Shown here one piece after another: positions 26,801-34,993 of a stretch of DNA of 64,000 nucleotides (position 1 is the stretch's first letter; the number at the start of each line of letters is the position of its first letter). The DNA comes from Enterocloster alcoholdehydrogenati (GTDB taxonomy: Bacteria > Bacillota > Clostridia > Lachnospirales > Lachnospiraceae), in NCBI RefSeq assembly GCF_013282095.1, contig NZ_BLTJ01000010.1:93417-157416 (forward strand), read 5' to 3'. The position numbers and the translations under genes were made by a program. A model generated the notes under the pieces. It was given only the letters and a program-made list of their open reading frames with translations, searched no databases and was not told the origin of the DNA.

Positions 26801-27340
26801 CAGGATCTCCTCTGACGTAATGTAATGATCCTCAATATACTCCTTAAACCCCCGGTAGATCACCTGAAGATCCTTAAGTTTCTCTTTCAGAAGAGGATGA
26901 TCCGTCTCCTCCTCCACCCGATTCAGCTCCTCCGGCCCGACGCCATACTGGCTAAGTTCAGAGATCTGGGATTTCAGCTGGCTGATAAAGCCCGGCTGCT
27001 CCAGATGCCCGCCGTACAGGCCCAGCTCCTTCTTAAGCCTCCCGGCCACCTTGCGCAGCACCATGGATTTTCCCATATCGTCCAGCACTGCCGGAACCCG
27101 AACCCCCAGATCCTCAAAAACACGGTAGGCCAGACGCTTAAAGCTCAGAACGTCCATGTTCATAAGGCCGTGTCTGGGATGGAGATGCACCAGCTCCTTC
27201 TGGGTCTGCATGGTATACTGCTCCGGGACAATAAACAAAAAGGAGCGTTCCGGCTGCTTTAGGGACTGCTGGATAGCGGTCTCGTAAAGATACCTGGTTT
27301 TTCCGGAGCCAGCGCCTCCCATAACAAACTGCAATGACAT
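23822..27340 (-). CDS. addB: AddAB helicase-nuclease, subunit B
   Basis: AddB (1172 residues) carries the second nuclease and the Chi-recognition region. The N-terminus retains a P loop, GGAGSGKT, at about 8-15. Near the C-terminus are the nuclease motif IIDYKSGNTSFD and the four cysteines of the iron-sulphur staple: one in CAYAHFLKYGL and three in CDYCPYHAVCGFD. It is the first gene of addBA and is divergent from a small membrane-protein gene 55 bases away, so the promoters must share this short gap. Confidence 0.96.
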   Translation of the reverse strand: MSLQFVMGGAGSGKTRYLYETAIQQSLKQPERSFLFIVPEQYTMQTQKELVHLHPRHGLMNMDVLSFKRLAYRVFEDLGVRVPAVLDDMGKSMVLRKVAGRLKKELGLYGGHLEQPGFISQLKSQISELSQYGVGPEELNRVEEETDHPLLKEKLKDLQVIYRGFKEYIEDHYITSEEILDILCRELPRWEKLADSVIYLDGYTGFTPVQYRLAELFMLHARDVVCTVTVDLRENPYKECSIQHLFYMGRHTVCRLKELADRRHVEVKREVRCDRRPGWRFKDSESLDFLERNLYRYTGKVWTNETSDIQICQGKTAAEEAAYICTCISRLVREKGLRYRDMAVITGDPASYGRELSHPFDEAGIPYFMDQKKSILENPLVELIRAALETVKDCSYESVFRYLKTGLVYDRGEREALSGKNAAADKEEQWVREKIPVLTDRLENYVRALGIRGWKQWEQTWDKPYRGGERINLEELNAYRQWILEPLKELREAFQKEEATISSVTAALRRFLEKMELKEKLEEYSDFFAGRHRPGDENLAKEYGQVYERVEELFFRLEGLLGDEKADRKNYIQILEAGFEEIRVGVIPATADQVIIGDLTRSRLESVKVLFFAGLNEGLVPQRKSGGSLLTDGDREVFRTFHMELAPTAREDGCIQKFYLYLMLSKPSRQLVLTWAAASKDGKSARPSSLIGEVKKLFQGLSQESCFAEGRPILTPWDGREMLIGGLREAAASSHREQAFLELYRRFYSEEAYQKQVKQLVDAAFFTYEDRGIGRAAARALYGQTLQGSVTRLEQFASCAYAHFLKYGLELMERQEYRLEAVDMGNLFHQSIDLCFRFIRDQKLDWSRITEAQRKALVKECVAQVTEQYGNTIMASSARNAYLAQRVERITDRTIWALAEQVKKGDFVPAGFEVSFSAIDDLRAMRIRLSEDEELQLKGRIDRLDLCEDEEHIFVKIIDYKSGNTSFDLAALYYGLQLQLVVYMDAALEMEERKNPGKQAVPAGIFYYNIKDPVAEKDGEMTKEDIEHQILRQLRMNGLVNSELDVIRHLDREIEKESDVIPVAMKDGYVQETRSSVAGARQFEELRAFVGRKLKTSGRQILEGETGLRPYKQGNRTACDYCPYHAVCGFDTKTAGYGFRRLKSMKAEEIWQEIEKEGENGSKMDPETEAGH

Positions 27341-27395
27341 ATTTTATCCTCCTGTCTCATATGCTGTAACAAATTCCCTCAGAGGTCCTGACACT

Positions 27396-27836
27396 ATGAG
27401 TTCCAAAACCAAAATCGTGGTGCTGCGGATGAAAGAGATCATCTACACAGCGATCTTTGCCGGACTGGCCATCCTCCTGATTGCCCTCTGCTTCATCATG
27501 TTCCGCCATGGAAATGACAATGGCTCTGAAAAAGAAGAAACCAGGCAGACCGCCTATGTCCCCGGCATCTACAGCGCCTCCCTTTCCCTGGGCAGCGAAC
27601 AGGTCAATGTGGAAGTAACCGTAGACGCAGACCAGATCCGGGCCGTGGCGCTGGTTCCGCTAAGCGAGGCTGTAGCTACCATGTATCCCCTGATGCAGCC
27701 CACGATGGAGGGCCTGGCAGAGCAGATCGTAAACACACAGTCTACTGAAAATCTTACATACCCGGATTCCTCCCGCTATACCTCCATGGCCCTTTTAAAG
27801 GCAGTGGATACCGCCCTGGAAAAAGCCCGGCAATAA
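27396..27836 (+). CDS. Small membrane-anchored protein with FMN-binding-like fold
   Basis: A 146-residue protein with a single N-terminal transmembrane anchor (about 14-36) and an extracellular domain. The pattern YVPGIYSASLSL ... VNVEVTVDADQIRAVALVPL ... ALLKAVDTALEKA matches the FMN_bind fold found in RnfG/NqrC-like proteins. The flavinylation motif (normally SGAT followed by hydroxyl residues) reads PDSSRYTS, so covalent FMN is doubtful. It is divergent from addB and ends at a bidirectional terminator. Function unknown. Confidence 0.6.
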   Translation: MSSKTKIVVLRMKEIIYTAIFAGLAILLIALCFIMFRHGNDNGSEKEETRQTAYVPGIYSASLSLGSEQVNVEVTVDADQIRAVALVPLSEAVATMYPLMQPTMEGLAEQIVNTQSTENLTYPDSSRYTSMALLKAVDTALEKARQ

Positions 27837-27849
27837 CAGGCATAAAAAT

Positions 27850-27888
27850 TCCCCTGCGCCGCAAGCTTTAAACCGACTGCGCAGGGGA
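27850..27888. terminator. Bidirectional terminator between the FMN_bind-like gene and nrdD
   Basis: Ten-base arms TCCCCTGCGC / GCGCAGGGGA with T-rich flanks in both directions. Confidence 0.8.
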
Positions 27889-27904
27889 TATTTCCATTTT
27901 ATAC

Positions 27905-30295
27905 TTACGCCTTCACTCCTTCGACAAATTTGCGGATATTCGAGGCATTTGCAAACTTCTGCACCACTTTGTCCCTCACCAGCACCAGAGTAGGTGCCTG
28001 CATGACCCCGAATTGTCTGGCCAGCTCCGGATGCTCCTGCGCATCAACGATCTGATAGTCCACATCCTTCAGGCATTCTCTGGCGATCCGGCAGTTTGGG
28101 CAGGTTCTGGTAGTAAACAGATACATCTGCGTTTTCTTCCTCACTCCCTCTGCCGTTTCCGGCGGTTTTCCTTCCATGTCCTGCACCTCAGGCAGGATCC
28201 GTGCCCTGTCTTTGCTGCGATCAAACCGGCCGGTGTCATAAGTCACGCGGTCTTTGTATTCCTGAAGCTTGCCCTCATTCCAGTTCTGCACCGGTCTGTA
28301 ATATCCCGTGATTCGGCTGTAGACCTCCGCCTTCTCCCGGCAGATGGGGCAGGTAAAATGCTCTCCTGCCAGATACCCGTGGCTTTTGCAGATGGAATAG
28401 GTAGGCGACAGCGTATAATAAGGCAGGCGGTAATTCTCAGCAATGGCGCGCACCAGACTGGCCGCAGCCTTCCAGTCCGGCAGCTTCTCACCTAAAAATG
28501 CGTGAAATACCGTTCCCGAGGTATACCGGGTCTGTAACTCGTCCTGAATATCCAGAGCATCAAAAATGTCCTCTGTATATCCCACCGGCAGATGGGAGCT
28601 GTTGGTATAATAAGGGGTCTCTCCCTTCTTTCCCGCTGTGATAATGTCAGGATACTGCTCCTTATCATGCTTGGCCAGCCGGTAGGCTGTGGACTCCGCA
28701 GGCGTGGCCTCCAGGTTATAAAGATCGCCGTACTGCTCCTGATAATCAGACAGGCGCTCTCTCATATGATCCAGCACCTCCTTCGTAAACTGCTGACATT
28801 CCGGCTGTGTCATATCCCTGCCGATCCATGACGCGTTCAGCCCCGCCTCGTTCATACCGATCAGCCCAATGGTGGAAAAATGATTTTCAAATGTGCCAAG
28901 ATACCTCTTTGTATAGGGGTAAAGCCCCCGCTCCAAAAGCTTTGTGATCACTTCCCTCTTGGTCCTTAAGGATCTTGCGCTGATATCCATCATATGGTCC
29001 AGACGCCGGTAAAAGTCCGTCTCGTCCTTTGCCAGATAAGCGATCCTGGGAAGGTTGACGGTGACTACGCCCACAGAACCGGTGCTCTCGCCAGAGCCGA
29101 AGAAACCGCCCGTTTTGCGGCGCAGCTCCCGCAGATCCAGCCGCAGCCGGCAGCACATACTCCTGACGTCGCCGGGTTCCATATCGCTGTTGATATAATT
29201 AGAAAAATAAGGCGTTCCATACTTGGAAGTCATCTCAAACAAAAGGCGGTTATTCTCTGTATCGGACCAGTCAAAATCCTTTGTAATCGAATAGGTGGGA
29301 ATGGGATACTGAAATCCCCGACCGTTGGCATCCCCCTCGATCATGGTTTCAATAAAGGCCCGGTTGATCATATCCATCTCAGCCTTACAGTCCTTATATT
29401 TAAAGTCCATCTCCCGGCCGCCTACAATGGCATTCATCTGCGCCATGTCGTCCGGCACCGTCCAGTCAAGGGTAACGTTGGAAAATGGTGCCTGCGTCCC
29501 CCAGCGGCTTGGCGTATTTACCCCGTAGATAAAGGTTTCAATGCACTTTTTCACCTCCGGATAGGTCAGCCGGTCTGTCTTTACAAAGGGCGCAAGATAT
29601 GTATCAAAGGAAGAAAAGGCCTGGGCGCCTGCCCATTCGTTCTGCATAATGCCGAGGAAATTCACCATCTGGCTGCACAGCACTGATAAATGTCTGGCTG
29701 GCCCTGATGTGATCTTTCCCGTAATCCCGCCCAGCCCCTCCATCAAAAGCTGTTTTAAGGACCAGCCCGCACAGTAGCCTGTCAGCATGGAGAGGTCATG
29801 GATATGGATGTCCGCATTCCGGTGAGCCGCCGCCGTCTCAGGATCGTAAATCTCACTTAGCCAGTAATTAGCTGTCACAGCCCCGGAATTGCTTAAAATC
29901 AATCCGCCCACCGAATATGTCACCGTAGAATTTTCCCTGACCCTCCAGTCCTCTGCCTTCACATAGCTGTTTACAACGTCCTTATAGTTCAATATGGTGC
30001 TGTTCATGTTGCGGATCTTCTCACGCTGCTTCCGGTAAAGGATATAGGCCTTTGCCACCTCCGTATATCCGGTCTGCTCCAGCACGTGCTCCACGCTGTC
30101 CTGTATCTCCTCCACGGAAATGCTCCCGCCCTGCATCTTAGGCTGGAAATCAGCCGTCACACGCAGGGAAAGCAGCTCCAGTATCTCGTCGTTGTACTCT
30201 TTCCCCGTAGCCTTAAACGCTTTCTTGATGGCCTCTGTTATCTTCTTTAAACAAAATTCCGCGGCCTCCCCATCCCTTTTTACTACCTGGATCAT
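27905..30295 (-). CDS. nrdD: Anaerobic ribonucleotide reductase fused to a C-terminal redoxin domain
   Basis: Class III RNR (796 residues) reducing ribonucleotides with a glycyl radical. An ATP-cone occupies about 1-95. The catalytic barrel contains MCCRLRLD and GGFFGSGESTGSVGVVTVNLPR, resembling the Thermotoga-type enzyme. Zinc-site cysteines are in ICKSHG and FTCPICREK, and the radical glycine is Gly664 in RITGYYRP. Unusually, residues about 721-796 form a glutaredoxin/thioredoxin-like domain with Cys732-Pro-Asn-Cys735. This suggests a built-in dithiol reductant in place of formate. It is last in the mscL-nrdG-dut-TPR-hflX-nrdD run. No NrdR box is seen directly upstream. Confidence 0.93.
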   Translation of the reverse strand: MIQVVKRDGEAAEFCLKKITEAIKKAFKATGKEYNDEILELLSLRVTADFQPKMQGGSISVEEIQDSVEHVLEQTGYTEVAKAYILYRKQREKIRNMNSTILNYKDVVNSYVKAEDWRVRENSTVTYSVGGLILSNSGAVTANYWLSEIYDPETAAAHRNADIHIHDLSMLTGYCAGWSLKQLLMEGLGGITGKITSGPARHLSVLCSQMVNFLGIMQNEWAGAQAFSSFDTYLAPFVKTDRLTYPEVKKCIETFIYGVNTPSRWGTQAPFSNVTLDWTVPDDMAQMNAIVGGREMDFKYKDCKAEMDMINRAFIETMIEGDANGRGFQYPIPTYSITKDFDWSDTENNRLLFEMTSKYGTPYFSNYINSDMEPGDVRSMCCRLRLDLRELRRKTGGFFGSGESTGSVGVVTVNLPRIAYLAKDETDFYRRLDHMMDISARSLRTKREVITKLLERGLYPYTKRYLGTFENHFSTIGLIGMNEAGLNASWIGRDMTQPECQQFTKEVLDHMRERLSDYQEQYGDLYNLEATPAESTAYRLAKHDKEQYPDIITAGKKGETPYYTNSSHLPVGYTEDIFDALDIQDELQTRYTSGTVFHAFLGEKLPDWKAAASLVRAIAENYRLPYYTLSPTYSICKSHGYLAGEHFTCPICREKAEVYSRITGYYRPVQNWNEGKLQEYKDRVTYDTGRFDRSKDRARILPEVQDMEGKPPETAEGVRKKTQMYLFTTRTCPNCRIARECLKDVDYQIVDAQEHPELARQFGVMQAPTLVLVRDKVVQKFANASNIRKFVEGVKA

Positions 30296-30353
30296 ACCTT
30301 AAAACTCCTTTCAACCTTCCAGACATTTCCTGCTTTTACCCTCCGGGCCTGAT

Positions 30354-31619
30354 CTAATCCCGGTACAGCCCCTCAAAAAGCTCCGCCGGCACATAAGCGG
30401 TCACGGCAATCCCCTGCTCGGTATATTCCTCCGAAAGGAGCTGGCCATAGGTCCGTATCGTCTGAATCCGGCCAGCCTGGCTGTAGGGATATACCTTTTC
30501 CAGATAGATCCGGCTGCTGCGGATAATGCTCCCCAGGACCTGCTCAAGTTCCTCTATGCCTTCCCCGGTTTTTGCAGAGATACGCACCTGATAGTCGGAG
30601 GCAAAATCTCTTGGGAGCATCCCCATTCCCTCTTCCTTATCCAGCCGGTCAATCTTGTTAAATACTGTTACCACAGTCTTATCCACAATCCCCAGTTCTC
30701 TTAATGTCTCCTTAACCACATACATCTGCATATCCATCTGTGGATTCGAGCAGTCCACCACATGAAGGATCACATCGCTGTAGCGCGCCTCCTCCAGGGT
30801 ACTCTTAAAGGCATCAATCAGATGATGAGGAAGCTTTCGGATAAAACCTACTGTATCCGTCATAAGGATCTGCTGTCCGTCTGCCAGATCAAACGCCCTT
30901 GTTGTGGGATCCAGCGTTGCAAACAGCCGGTTCTCCGCCAGAATTCCCGCCCCTGTAAGCTTATTTAGCAGAGTGGACTTGCCTGCATTGGTATAGCCCA
31001 CAATGGCTGCCGTCAGGCCGTAATTCTTCTCCCGATGCTGCCTTGTGACTTCCCGGTGCCGCTTTACATCCTCTAATTCCCGCTTCAGCTGTCCTATCCT
31101 CTGGTGGATCAGACGGCGGTCCGTTTCCAGCTTTTTCTCTCCCGGCCCTCTGGTTCCTATGCCTCCTCCCAGTCGGGAAAGTGAATTTCTCATTCCCACC
31201 AGCCGAATCGCCCGGTAGCGCAGCTGGGCCAGTTCCACCTGGATCTTTCCTTCTCTTGTATGGGCTCTTGAGGCAAAGATATCCAGGATCACCATAGTCC
31301 GATCCATAACCTTTGTCTCCAGGACATCTTCCAGATTGCGCAGCTGGGCCGGTGAAAGCTCATCATCACAGATCACTCCCGTAGCACCCGTCCGGGCCAG
31401 AAGCTCTCTCACCTCCAAAAGCTTTCCCTTTCCCAGATAGGTGCCCGGATGTACGGCCTCACGGTTCTGGATCACCCGTGCGACAGGGACGGCCCCTGCC
31501 GTCTGCGCCAGTTCTTCAAGCTCGTCCAGGGATGCCTTCGTCTCCTTCTCCTCTCCTGCATTGACGGCGATCAGAAGCACCCGTTCCTCCAGTTCCTTTA
31601 AATCAATCAGTTCTGCCAT
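30354..31619 (-). CDS. hflX: Ribosome-associated GTPase HflX
   Basis: HflX (421 residues) splits stalled or hibernating 70S ribosomes under stress. The N-terminal HflX domain ends with the signature GGGIGTRGPGEKKLE (151-165). The G domain follows, with G1 GYTNAGKS at 208-215, DTVGF as G3, and FNKID as G4. AAGGAGAAC precedes the ATG. It lies eight bases after the TPR gene and 58 bases before nrdD. Confidence 0.95.
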   Translation of the reverse strand: MAELIDLKELEERVLLIAVNAGEEKETKASLDELEELAQTAGAVPVARVIQNREAVHPGTYLGKGKLLEVRELLARTGATGVICDDELSPAQLRNLEDVLETKVMDRTMVILDIFASRAHTREGKIQVELAQLRYRAIRLVGMRNSLSRLGGGIGTRGPGEKKLETDRRLIHQRIGQLKRELEDVKRHREVTRQHREKNYGLTAAIVGYTNAGKSTLLNKLTGAGILAENRLFATLDPTTRAFDLADGQQILMTDTVGFIRKLPHHLIDAFKSTLEEARYSDVILHVVDCSNPQMDMQMYVVKETLRELGIVDKTVVTVFNKIDRLDKEEGMGMLPRDFASDYQVRISAKTGEGIEELEQVLGSIIRSSRIYLEKVYPYSQAGRIQTIRTYGQLLSEEYTEQGIAVTAYVPAELFEGLYRD

Positions 31620-31627
31620 AGTTCTCC

Positions 31628-32626
31628 TTACCGCATCCTGGTCTTTAAAAAGTCAATCTCGTGCTGAACCGCTTCATCATCTCCAAAGACCTGAAGATAC
31701 GTTTCAAAACGGCTCTTTGCGCCCTCATAGTCCTGTTCGTATTCGCAGACAGCCGCCTGGTGAAATGCCAGTTCCTTAAGCAGCTGCCAGTCCGCAGCAT
31801 TTTCCTGGGTAATGGCCTGTGCCGCCTGCTCCAGGCTGGCTCCGGTTCCCGCATTATAGCTGGTAATCAGTCTGTCATATCCCTGAGCAAATGAATCAGC
31901 AGCTCCTTCATAGTCCTCCTCAGCCATCTGGCATAAACCCATCTGGCTGTAGACCCTGCTCTCAAACCTTTTATTATCCCCACCGTCCTTTAACGCCTCT
32001 TCATACAGGGCCTTTGCCCCATCATAATCGGCTGCCTCCATACAGGCAGCTCCTGCCTCAATCAGAGCTTCCTCATAACCTGGGGACTTCTTTCCTCCTG
32101 TCTCCATTCCCAGCGCCTCACGGTACAGAGCCACCGCCTGATCCTTATTTCCAAGCCTGCTCTGGCAGAAGCTCTTCATATATCGCCCGGAAATGGCGTT
32201 TCCTCCCTGTTCCATGATCAGATCCCAGCTGTGATCCGCCGCCTCAAAGTCATCTAAGAGCATTTCTGCCTCTGCCCGATAAGAAAGGACATCTATATTA
32301 AACTTCTTATCATCGGCTCCCGCAGCTGCCAGCGCCTCTTCAAAGGAGGTCAGCGCTCCAGAAGGATCTCCTGCCTGAAGTTTTTCAATCCCCTCTGCCC
32401 GAAGCTGCTTTTTCCTTGAAATATGAAAGGAACCTGCCACACGGCTGACGCCAAATGCGATTCCGGCCATTACCGCCAGACAGAGGATCCATACGAGAAT
32501 TTTCCTCATAAGGCGCTGCCTTTTTCTTAGCCGGATGCTCTGAGCGCTCCGTCTGCCGCCCCCGCGTCCTGTGCCCGGATGCCGTCTGCTCCCGCTGTAG
32601 GAGCCTCTTCTCCTGCTGCCTTCCAT
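31628..32626 (-). CDS. Membrane-anchored tetratricopeptide-repeat protein
   Basis: A 332-residue protein with a very basic Arg/Gly/Ser-rich cytoplasmic N-terminus (1-40), one transmembrane segment (about 41-62) and five or six TPR-like helical repeats outside (for example GDPSGALTSFEEALAAAG, GNKDQAVALYREALG, ADYDGAKALYEEALKDGG, EDYEGAADSFAQGYD, QDYEGAKSRFETYLQVFG). TPR arrays are protein-binding scaffolds; the partner is unknown. It is two bases after dut and eight before hflX, so it is co-transcribed with them. Confidence 0.8.
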   Translation of the reverse strand: MEGSRRRGSYSGSRRHPGTGRGGGRRSAQSIRLRKRQRLMRKILVWILCLAVMAGIAFGVSRVAGSFHISRKKQLRAEGIEKLQAGDPSGALTSFEEALAAAGADDKKFNIDVLSYRAEAEMLLDDFEAADHSWDLIMEQGGNAISGRYMKSFCQSRLGNKDQAVALYREALGMETGGKKSPGYEEALIEAGAACMEAADYDGAKALYEEALKDGGDNKRFESRVYSQMGLCQMAEEDYEGAADSFAQGYDRLITSYNAGTGASLEQAAQAITQENAADWQLLKELAFHQAAVCEYEQDYEGAKSRFETYLQVFGDDEAVQHEIDFLKTRMR

Positions 32627-32628
32627 GG

Positions 32629-33150
32629 TCAGTTCCTTCCCTTATCAGTGCTTCCGAAACCGCCGTTTCTAAGCCCCTTTGTTTCATCATCCACTGTGAT
32701 CCCAAACGGCAGGAAAATCCCCTGGACAAAGCCGGCTCCCCTGGGTAGCTCCAGAGTCTTGTCCTCATTGGAATCATTGGTTATCTTTATAAACATATGC
32801 CCTTCATTGTCAGAATAGAAATAATCGCTGTCGATGATGCCGACCGTATTATTTAACTGCAGACGGTACTTAAAACCCAAGCTGCTCCTTGGAAATAAGG
32901 TCAGCACCCAGCCCTCGTCGATCTCCGCCCGGATACCGGTAGGAATTTTTATGGTCTCACCAGGCTTAATAACAAATGCCCTGGGAGCAAAAAAATCATA
33001 TCCGGCAGAACCGGCCGTAGCCCGCTCCGGAAGGCGTATACTGTCATAAATGGCCTGAATATCCTCATCTCCCTCTTCAAAGGTATCTACCCAGTCCCCC
33101 TTAAACTGTTCAAAGCTTACTTTATAAAATCTTGCGATTCGACTGATCAT
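32629..33150 (-). CDS. dut: dUTP diphosphatase
   Basis: A 173-residue trimeric-type dUTPase converting dUTP to dUMP, which keeps uracil out of DNA and feeds ThyA. All five motifs are present in order: TAGSAGYDFFAP, PRSSLGFK, NNTVGIIDSDY with the catalytic Asp, LPRGAGFVQGIF and the C-terminal RNGGFGSTD arm. The N-terminal 35 residues (acidic, EEGDEDIQAIYDSIR) extend beyond the minimal family length. It sits between nrdG and the TPR gene in a run devoted partly to deoxynucleotide supply. Confidence 0.92.
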   Translation of the reverse strand: MISRIARFYKVSFEQFKGDWVDTFEEGDEDIQAIYDSIRLPERATAGSAGYDFFAPRAFVIKPGETIKIPTGIRAEIDEGWVLTLFPRSSLGFKYRLQLNNTVGIIDSDYFYSDNEGHMFIKITNDSNEDKTLELPRGAGFVQGIFLPFGITVDDETKGLRNGGFGSTDKGRN

Positions 33151-33205
33151 ATTTTGTCATTTCTCCTGTATCTTATTCATTTTCCTGCATCTGGTTCCCC
33201 GCGTC

Positions 33206-33694
33206 TCATCCGTACAGTACTGCCTGCCCCGTCAAAAGGGATCTCTGTACATCAATCACCCGCTGGTTTGCGCTGCCCTTCCAGTGGAGGCGGTTATCCT
33301 TCTGCGCCTGAATGAACTCTCCATCCACCACTACGTCTATATTTTTAAGCAGGGGCAGGCCGCAGATCTGTTCCCAGTCATAGCCCGTGTAAAGCCAGAT
33401 CGTTTTTTCCGGATATCTGTCTCTGATCTCTCTTGCCAACGCAGCAATGCCCTCTCTGTTTGCAGGATGAAGGGGATCCCCTCCGCTGAAGGTTACGCCT
33501 GAAATGTAGTCCTTCTCAAGTTCCGCAAATAATTCCTCCTTCGCAGCCCCGTCAAACGGCAGCCCGCCCCGCACATCCCAGGTTACGGGATTATGGCAGC
33601 CGGGACAGTTATGGCTGCAGCCTGCCACCCACAGCACAGTCCGCAGCCCTTCTCCGTTGAGCATATCATCCTTTGTTATGTTATGATAACGCAT
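33206..33694 (-). CDS. nrdG: Anaerobic ribonucleotide reductase activating protein
   Basis: NrdG (162 residues) is the radical-SAM activase that installs the glycyl radical on NrdD. The 4Fe-4S cluster cysteines are Cys26, Cys30 and Cys33 (CSHNCPGC). SAM-binding TFSGGDPLHP follows at about 70. It overlaps the end of mscL by 14 bases. It is the only activase gene in the window and lies between two nrdD genes, so it may serve both. Confidence 0.95.
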   Translation of the reverse strand: MRYHNITKDDMLNGEGLRTVLWVAGCSHNCPGCHNPVTWDVRGGLPFDGAAKEELFAELEKDYISGVTFSGGDPLHPANREGIAALAREIRDRYPEKTIWLYTGYDWEQICGLPLLKNIDVVVDGEFIQAQKDNRLHWKGSANQRVIDVQRSLLTGQAVLYG

Positions 33695-34178
33695 CTGTTG
33701 TCTTTCTCTCCTGTTCTATGTTCACTTCTTTGTCCAGCCGGGAGGTACAGTTTGGACAGCGAACCGCCTCAGCCGGGATCATCGTGCAGCAGTAAGGGCA
33801 CGCCTTCTGTGCAGACGCTTTAGGTTCCTCTGGCCGCCTGCCAAGCCTCTCCAGACGCCCCATCGCCTTTACCGCCAGAAATACCACCAGTGCCATTAAA
33901 AGGAAATTGATGGTCTGAGTGATAAAAGAACCATAGTTAATGGTAGAGGTCACTTCCTTTGCCGCTTCCAGAGTGGGGTATTTATTTCCATCCAGAGCGA
34001 TAAACAGGTTGGAAAAATCGATCTTTCCCGTAAAAATACTCAGAATCGGCATAAAAATGTCATTGACCAGTGAGTTGACAATACTTGTAAATGCGCTTCC
34101 GATAATCATGCCCACTGCCAGGTTGATCATATTGCCTTTCAGCGCAAACGCCTTAAATTCCTCAATAAACTTCTTCAT
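33681..34178 (-). CDS. mscL: Large-conductance mechanosensitive channel with C-terminal zinc ribbon
   Basis: MscL opens at high membrane tension to release solutes on osmotic downshock. The N-terminal FKAFALKGNMINLAVGMIIG segment and first transmembrane helix (about 15-45), the periplasmic loop and the second helix (about 85-105) are typical. At 165 residues it is longer than the usual 120-150: the tail has a zinc-ribbon-like CPYC ... CPNC (Cys127, 130, 141, 144) and a charged end. The zinc ribbon is not part of the standard family. It heads the nrdG-dut run with a 14-base overlap into nrdG. Confidence 0.9.
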   Translation of the reverse strand: MKKFIEEFKAFALKGNMINLAVGMIIGSAFTSIVNSLVNDIFMPILSIFTGKIDFSNLFIALDGNKYPTLEAAKEVTSTINYGSFITQTINFLLMALVVFLAVKAMGRLERLGRRPEEPKASAQKACPYCCTMIPAEAVRCPNCTSRLDKEVNIEQERKTTDALS

Positions 34179-34489
34179 CTGTTTCTACCTCTTTTTGTAT
34201 CCTTTCTGCGCTATTTATCAGTCTAACATAAACAGACGTATTTTTCTACTTTATTTTCCTGCATTATTTTCCTAAATTTCATTATTGGAACCTAAATTGT
34301 CATTTTCTTCATTACAATCATAAAAGGCAACCAATATTTACCTAACGATTCAGCCATGAGGTGATTTGTGCTGAAATATGTGCTGTAAACCAGCTTATAT
34401 AAACATATTTCTGTATAATTTGACATATGACGAAATCGTTACACATTTACAGGTGTGCCTGCGGGCACGCCGCCCTATCAGGAGTTTTT
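34179..34489. other. AT-rich control region between mscL and the first XRE gene
   Basis: No gene. It must contain the divergent promoters. TATAAT at 34414-34419 is a likely -10 for the XRE gene. An eight-pair hairpin (34452-34471, GGTGTGCC / GGCACGCC with one G-U) lies just before its ribosome binding site. No convincing operator was found. Confidence 0.5.
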
Positions 34490-34789
34490 ATGCGAAAGAT
34501 AACCACCAGCGAACAGAAAAATATCATCGGCTGCCGGGTACGTCAGCTGCGGATGGCAAGGAAGCTGACTCAGGACGAACTGGCTGCCAAGCTTCAGGTC
34601 AACGGCTACAATTTTTCAAAGCTTACCATCCTCAGGATCGAACTTGGCAAACGCCTGGTAACTGATATTGAGTTAAAAGGCTTGTGTGAATTTTTTGAAA
34701 CAGATCCCAACAGCATCCTTGATTACGATCTCCAGTCCGGACAAAAGACGGCCTCCGCCTCCAAAGAATCGCTGAACCGGCGGTTTTAA
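34490..34789 (+). CDS. Small XRE-family DNA-binding protein
   Basis: A 99-residue protein with a helix-turn-helix at about 15-75 (IGCRVRQLRMARKLTQDELA ... LTILRIELGKRLVTDIEL). The domain is of Cro/C1 type and nothing else is attached except a short polar tail. ATG at 34490 follows AGGAG; an upstream in-frame ATG at 34427 is inside the leader hairpin region. It is divergent from mscL and upstream of a second XRE gene, so it may regulate either. Target unknown. Confidence 0.75.
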   Translation: MRKITTSEQKNIIGCRVRQLRMARKLTQDELAAKLQVNGYNFSKLTILRIELGKRLVTDIELKGLCEFFETDPNSILDYDLQSGQKTASASKESLNRRF

Positions 34790-34993
34790 AATCATTTTTC
34801 CACTGGTTTATTGTTCTGTACCCATCTGTACACTATTTCATTCACACTATATCTACTATTTTTCAGCCTGATGTTTTTCATGGCAGTGGGATACAATAAT
34901 ACACATCACAAAAATGACCGAACCACAGGAGGAAGAAGGAGGCCTGCGCCGGAGATGCGATCCGGCCTGCATTCCTTCTGAGAATGGACTACC

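Noticed and set aside
34378..34665. 95-codon frame overlapping the first XRE gene in another frame
   Set aside because: The XRE frame has the ribosome binding site and the helix-turn-helix pattern; this one does not.
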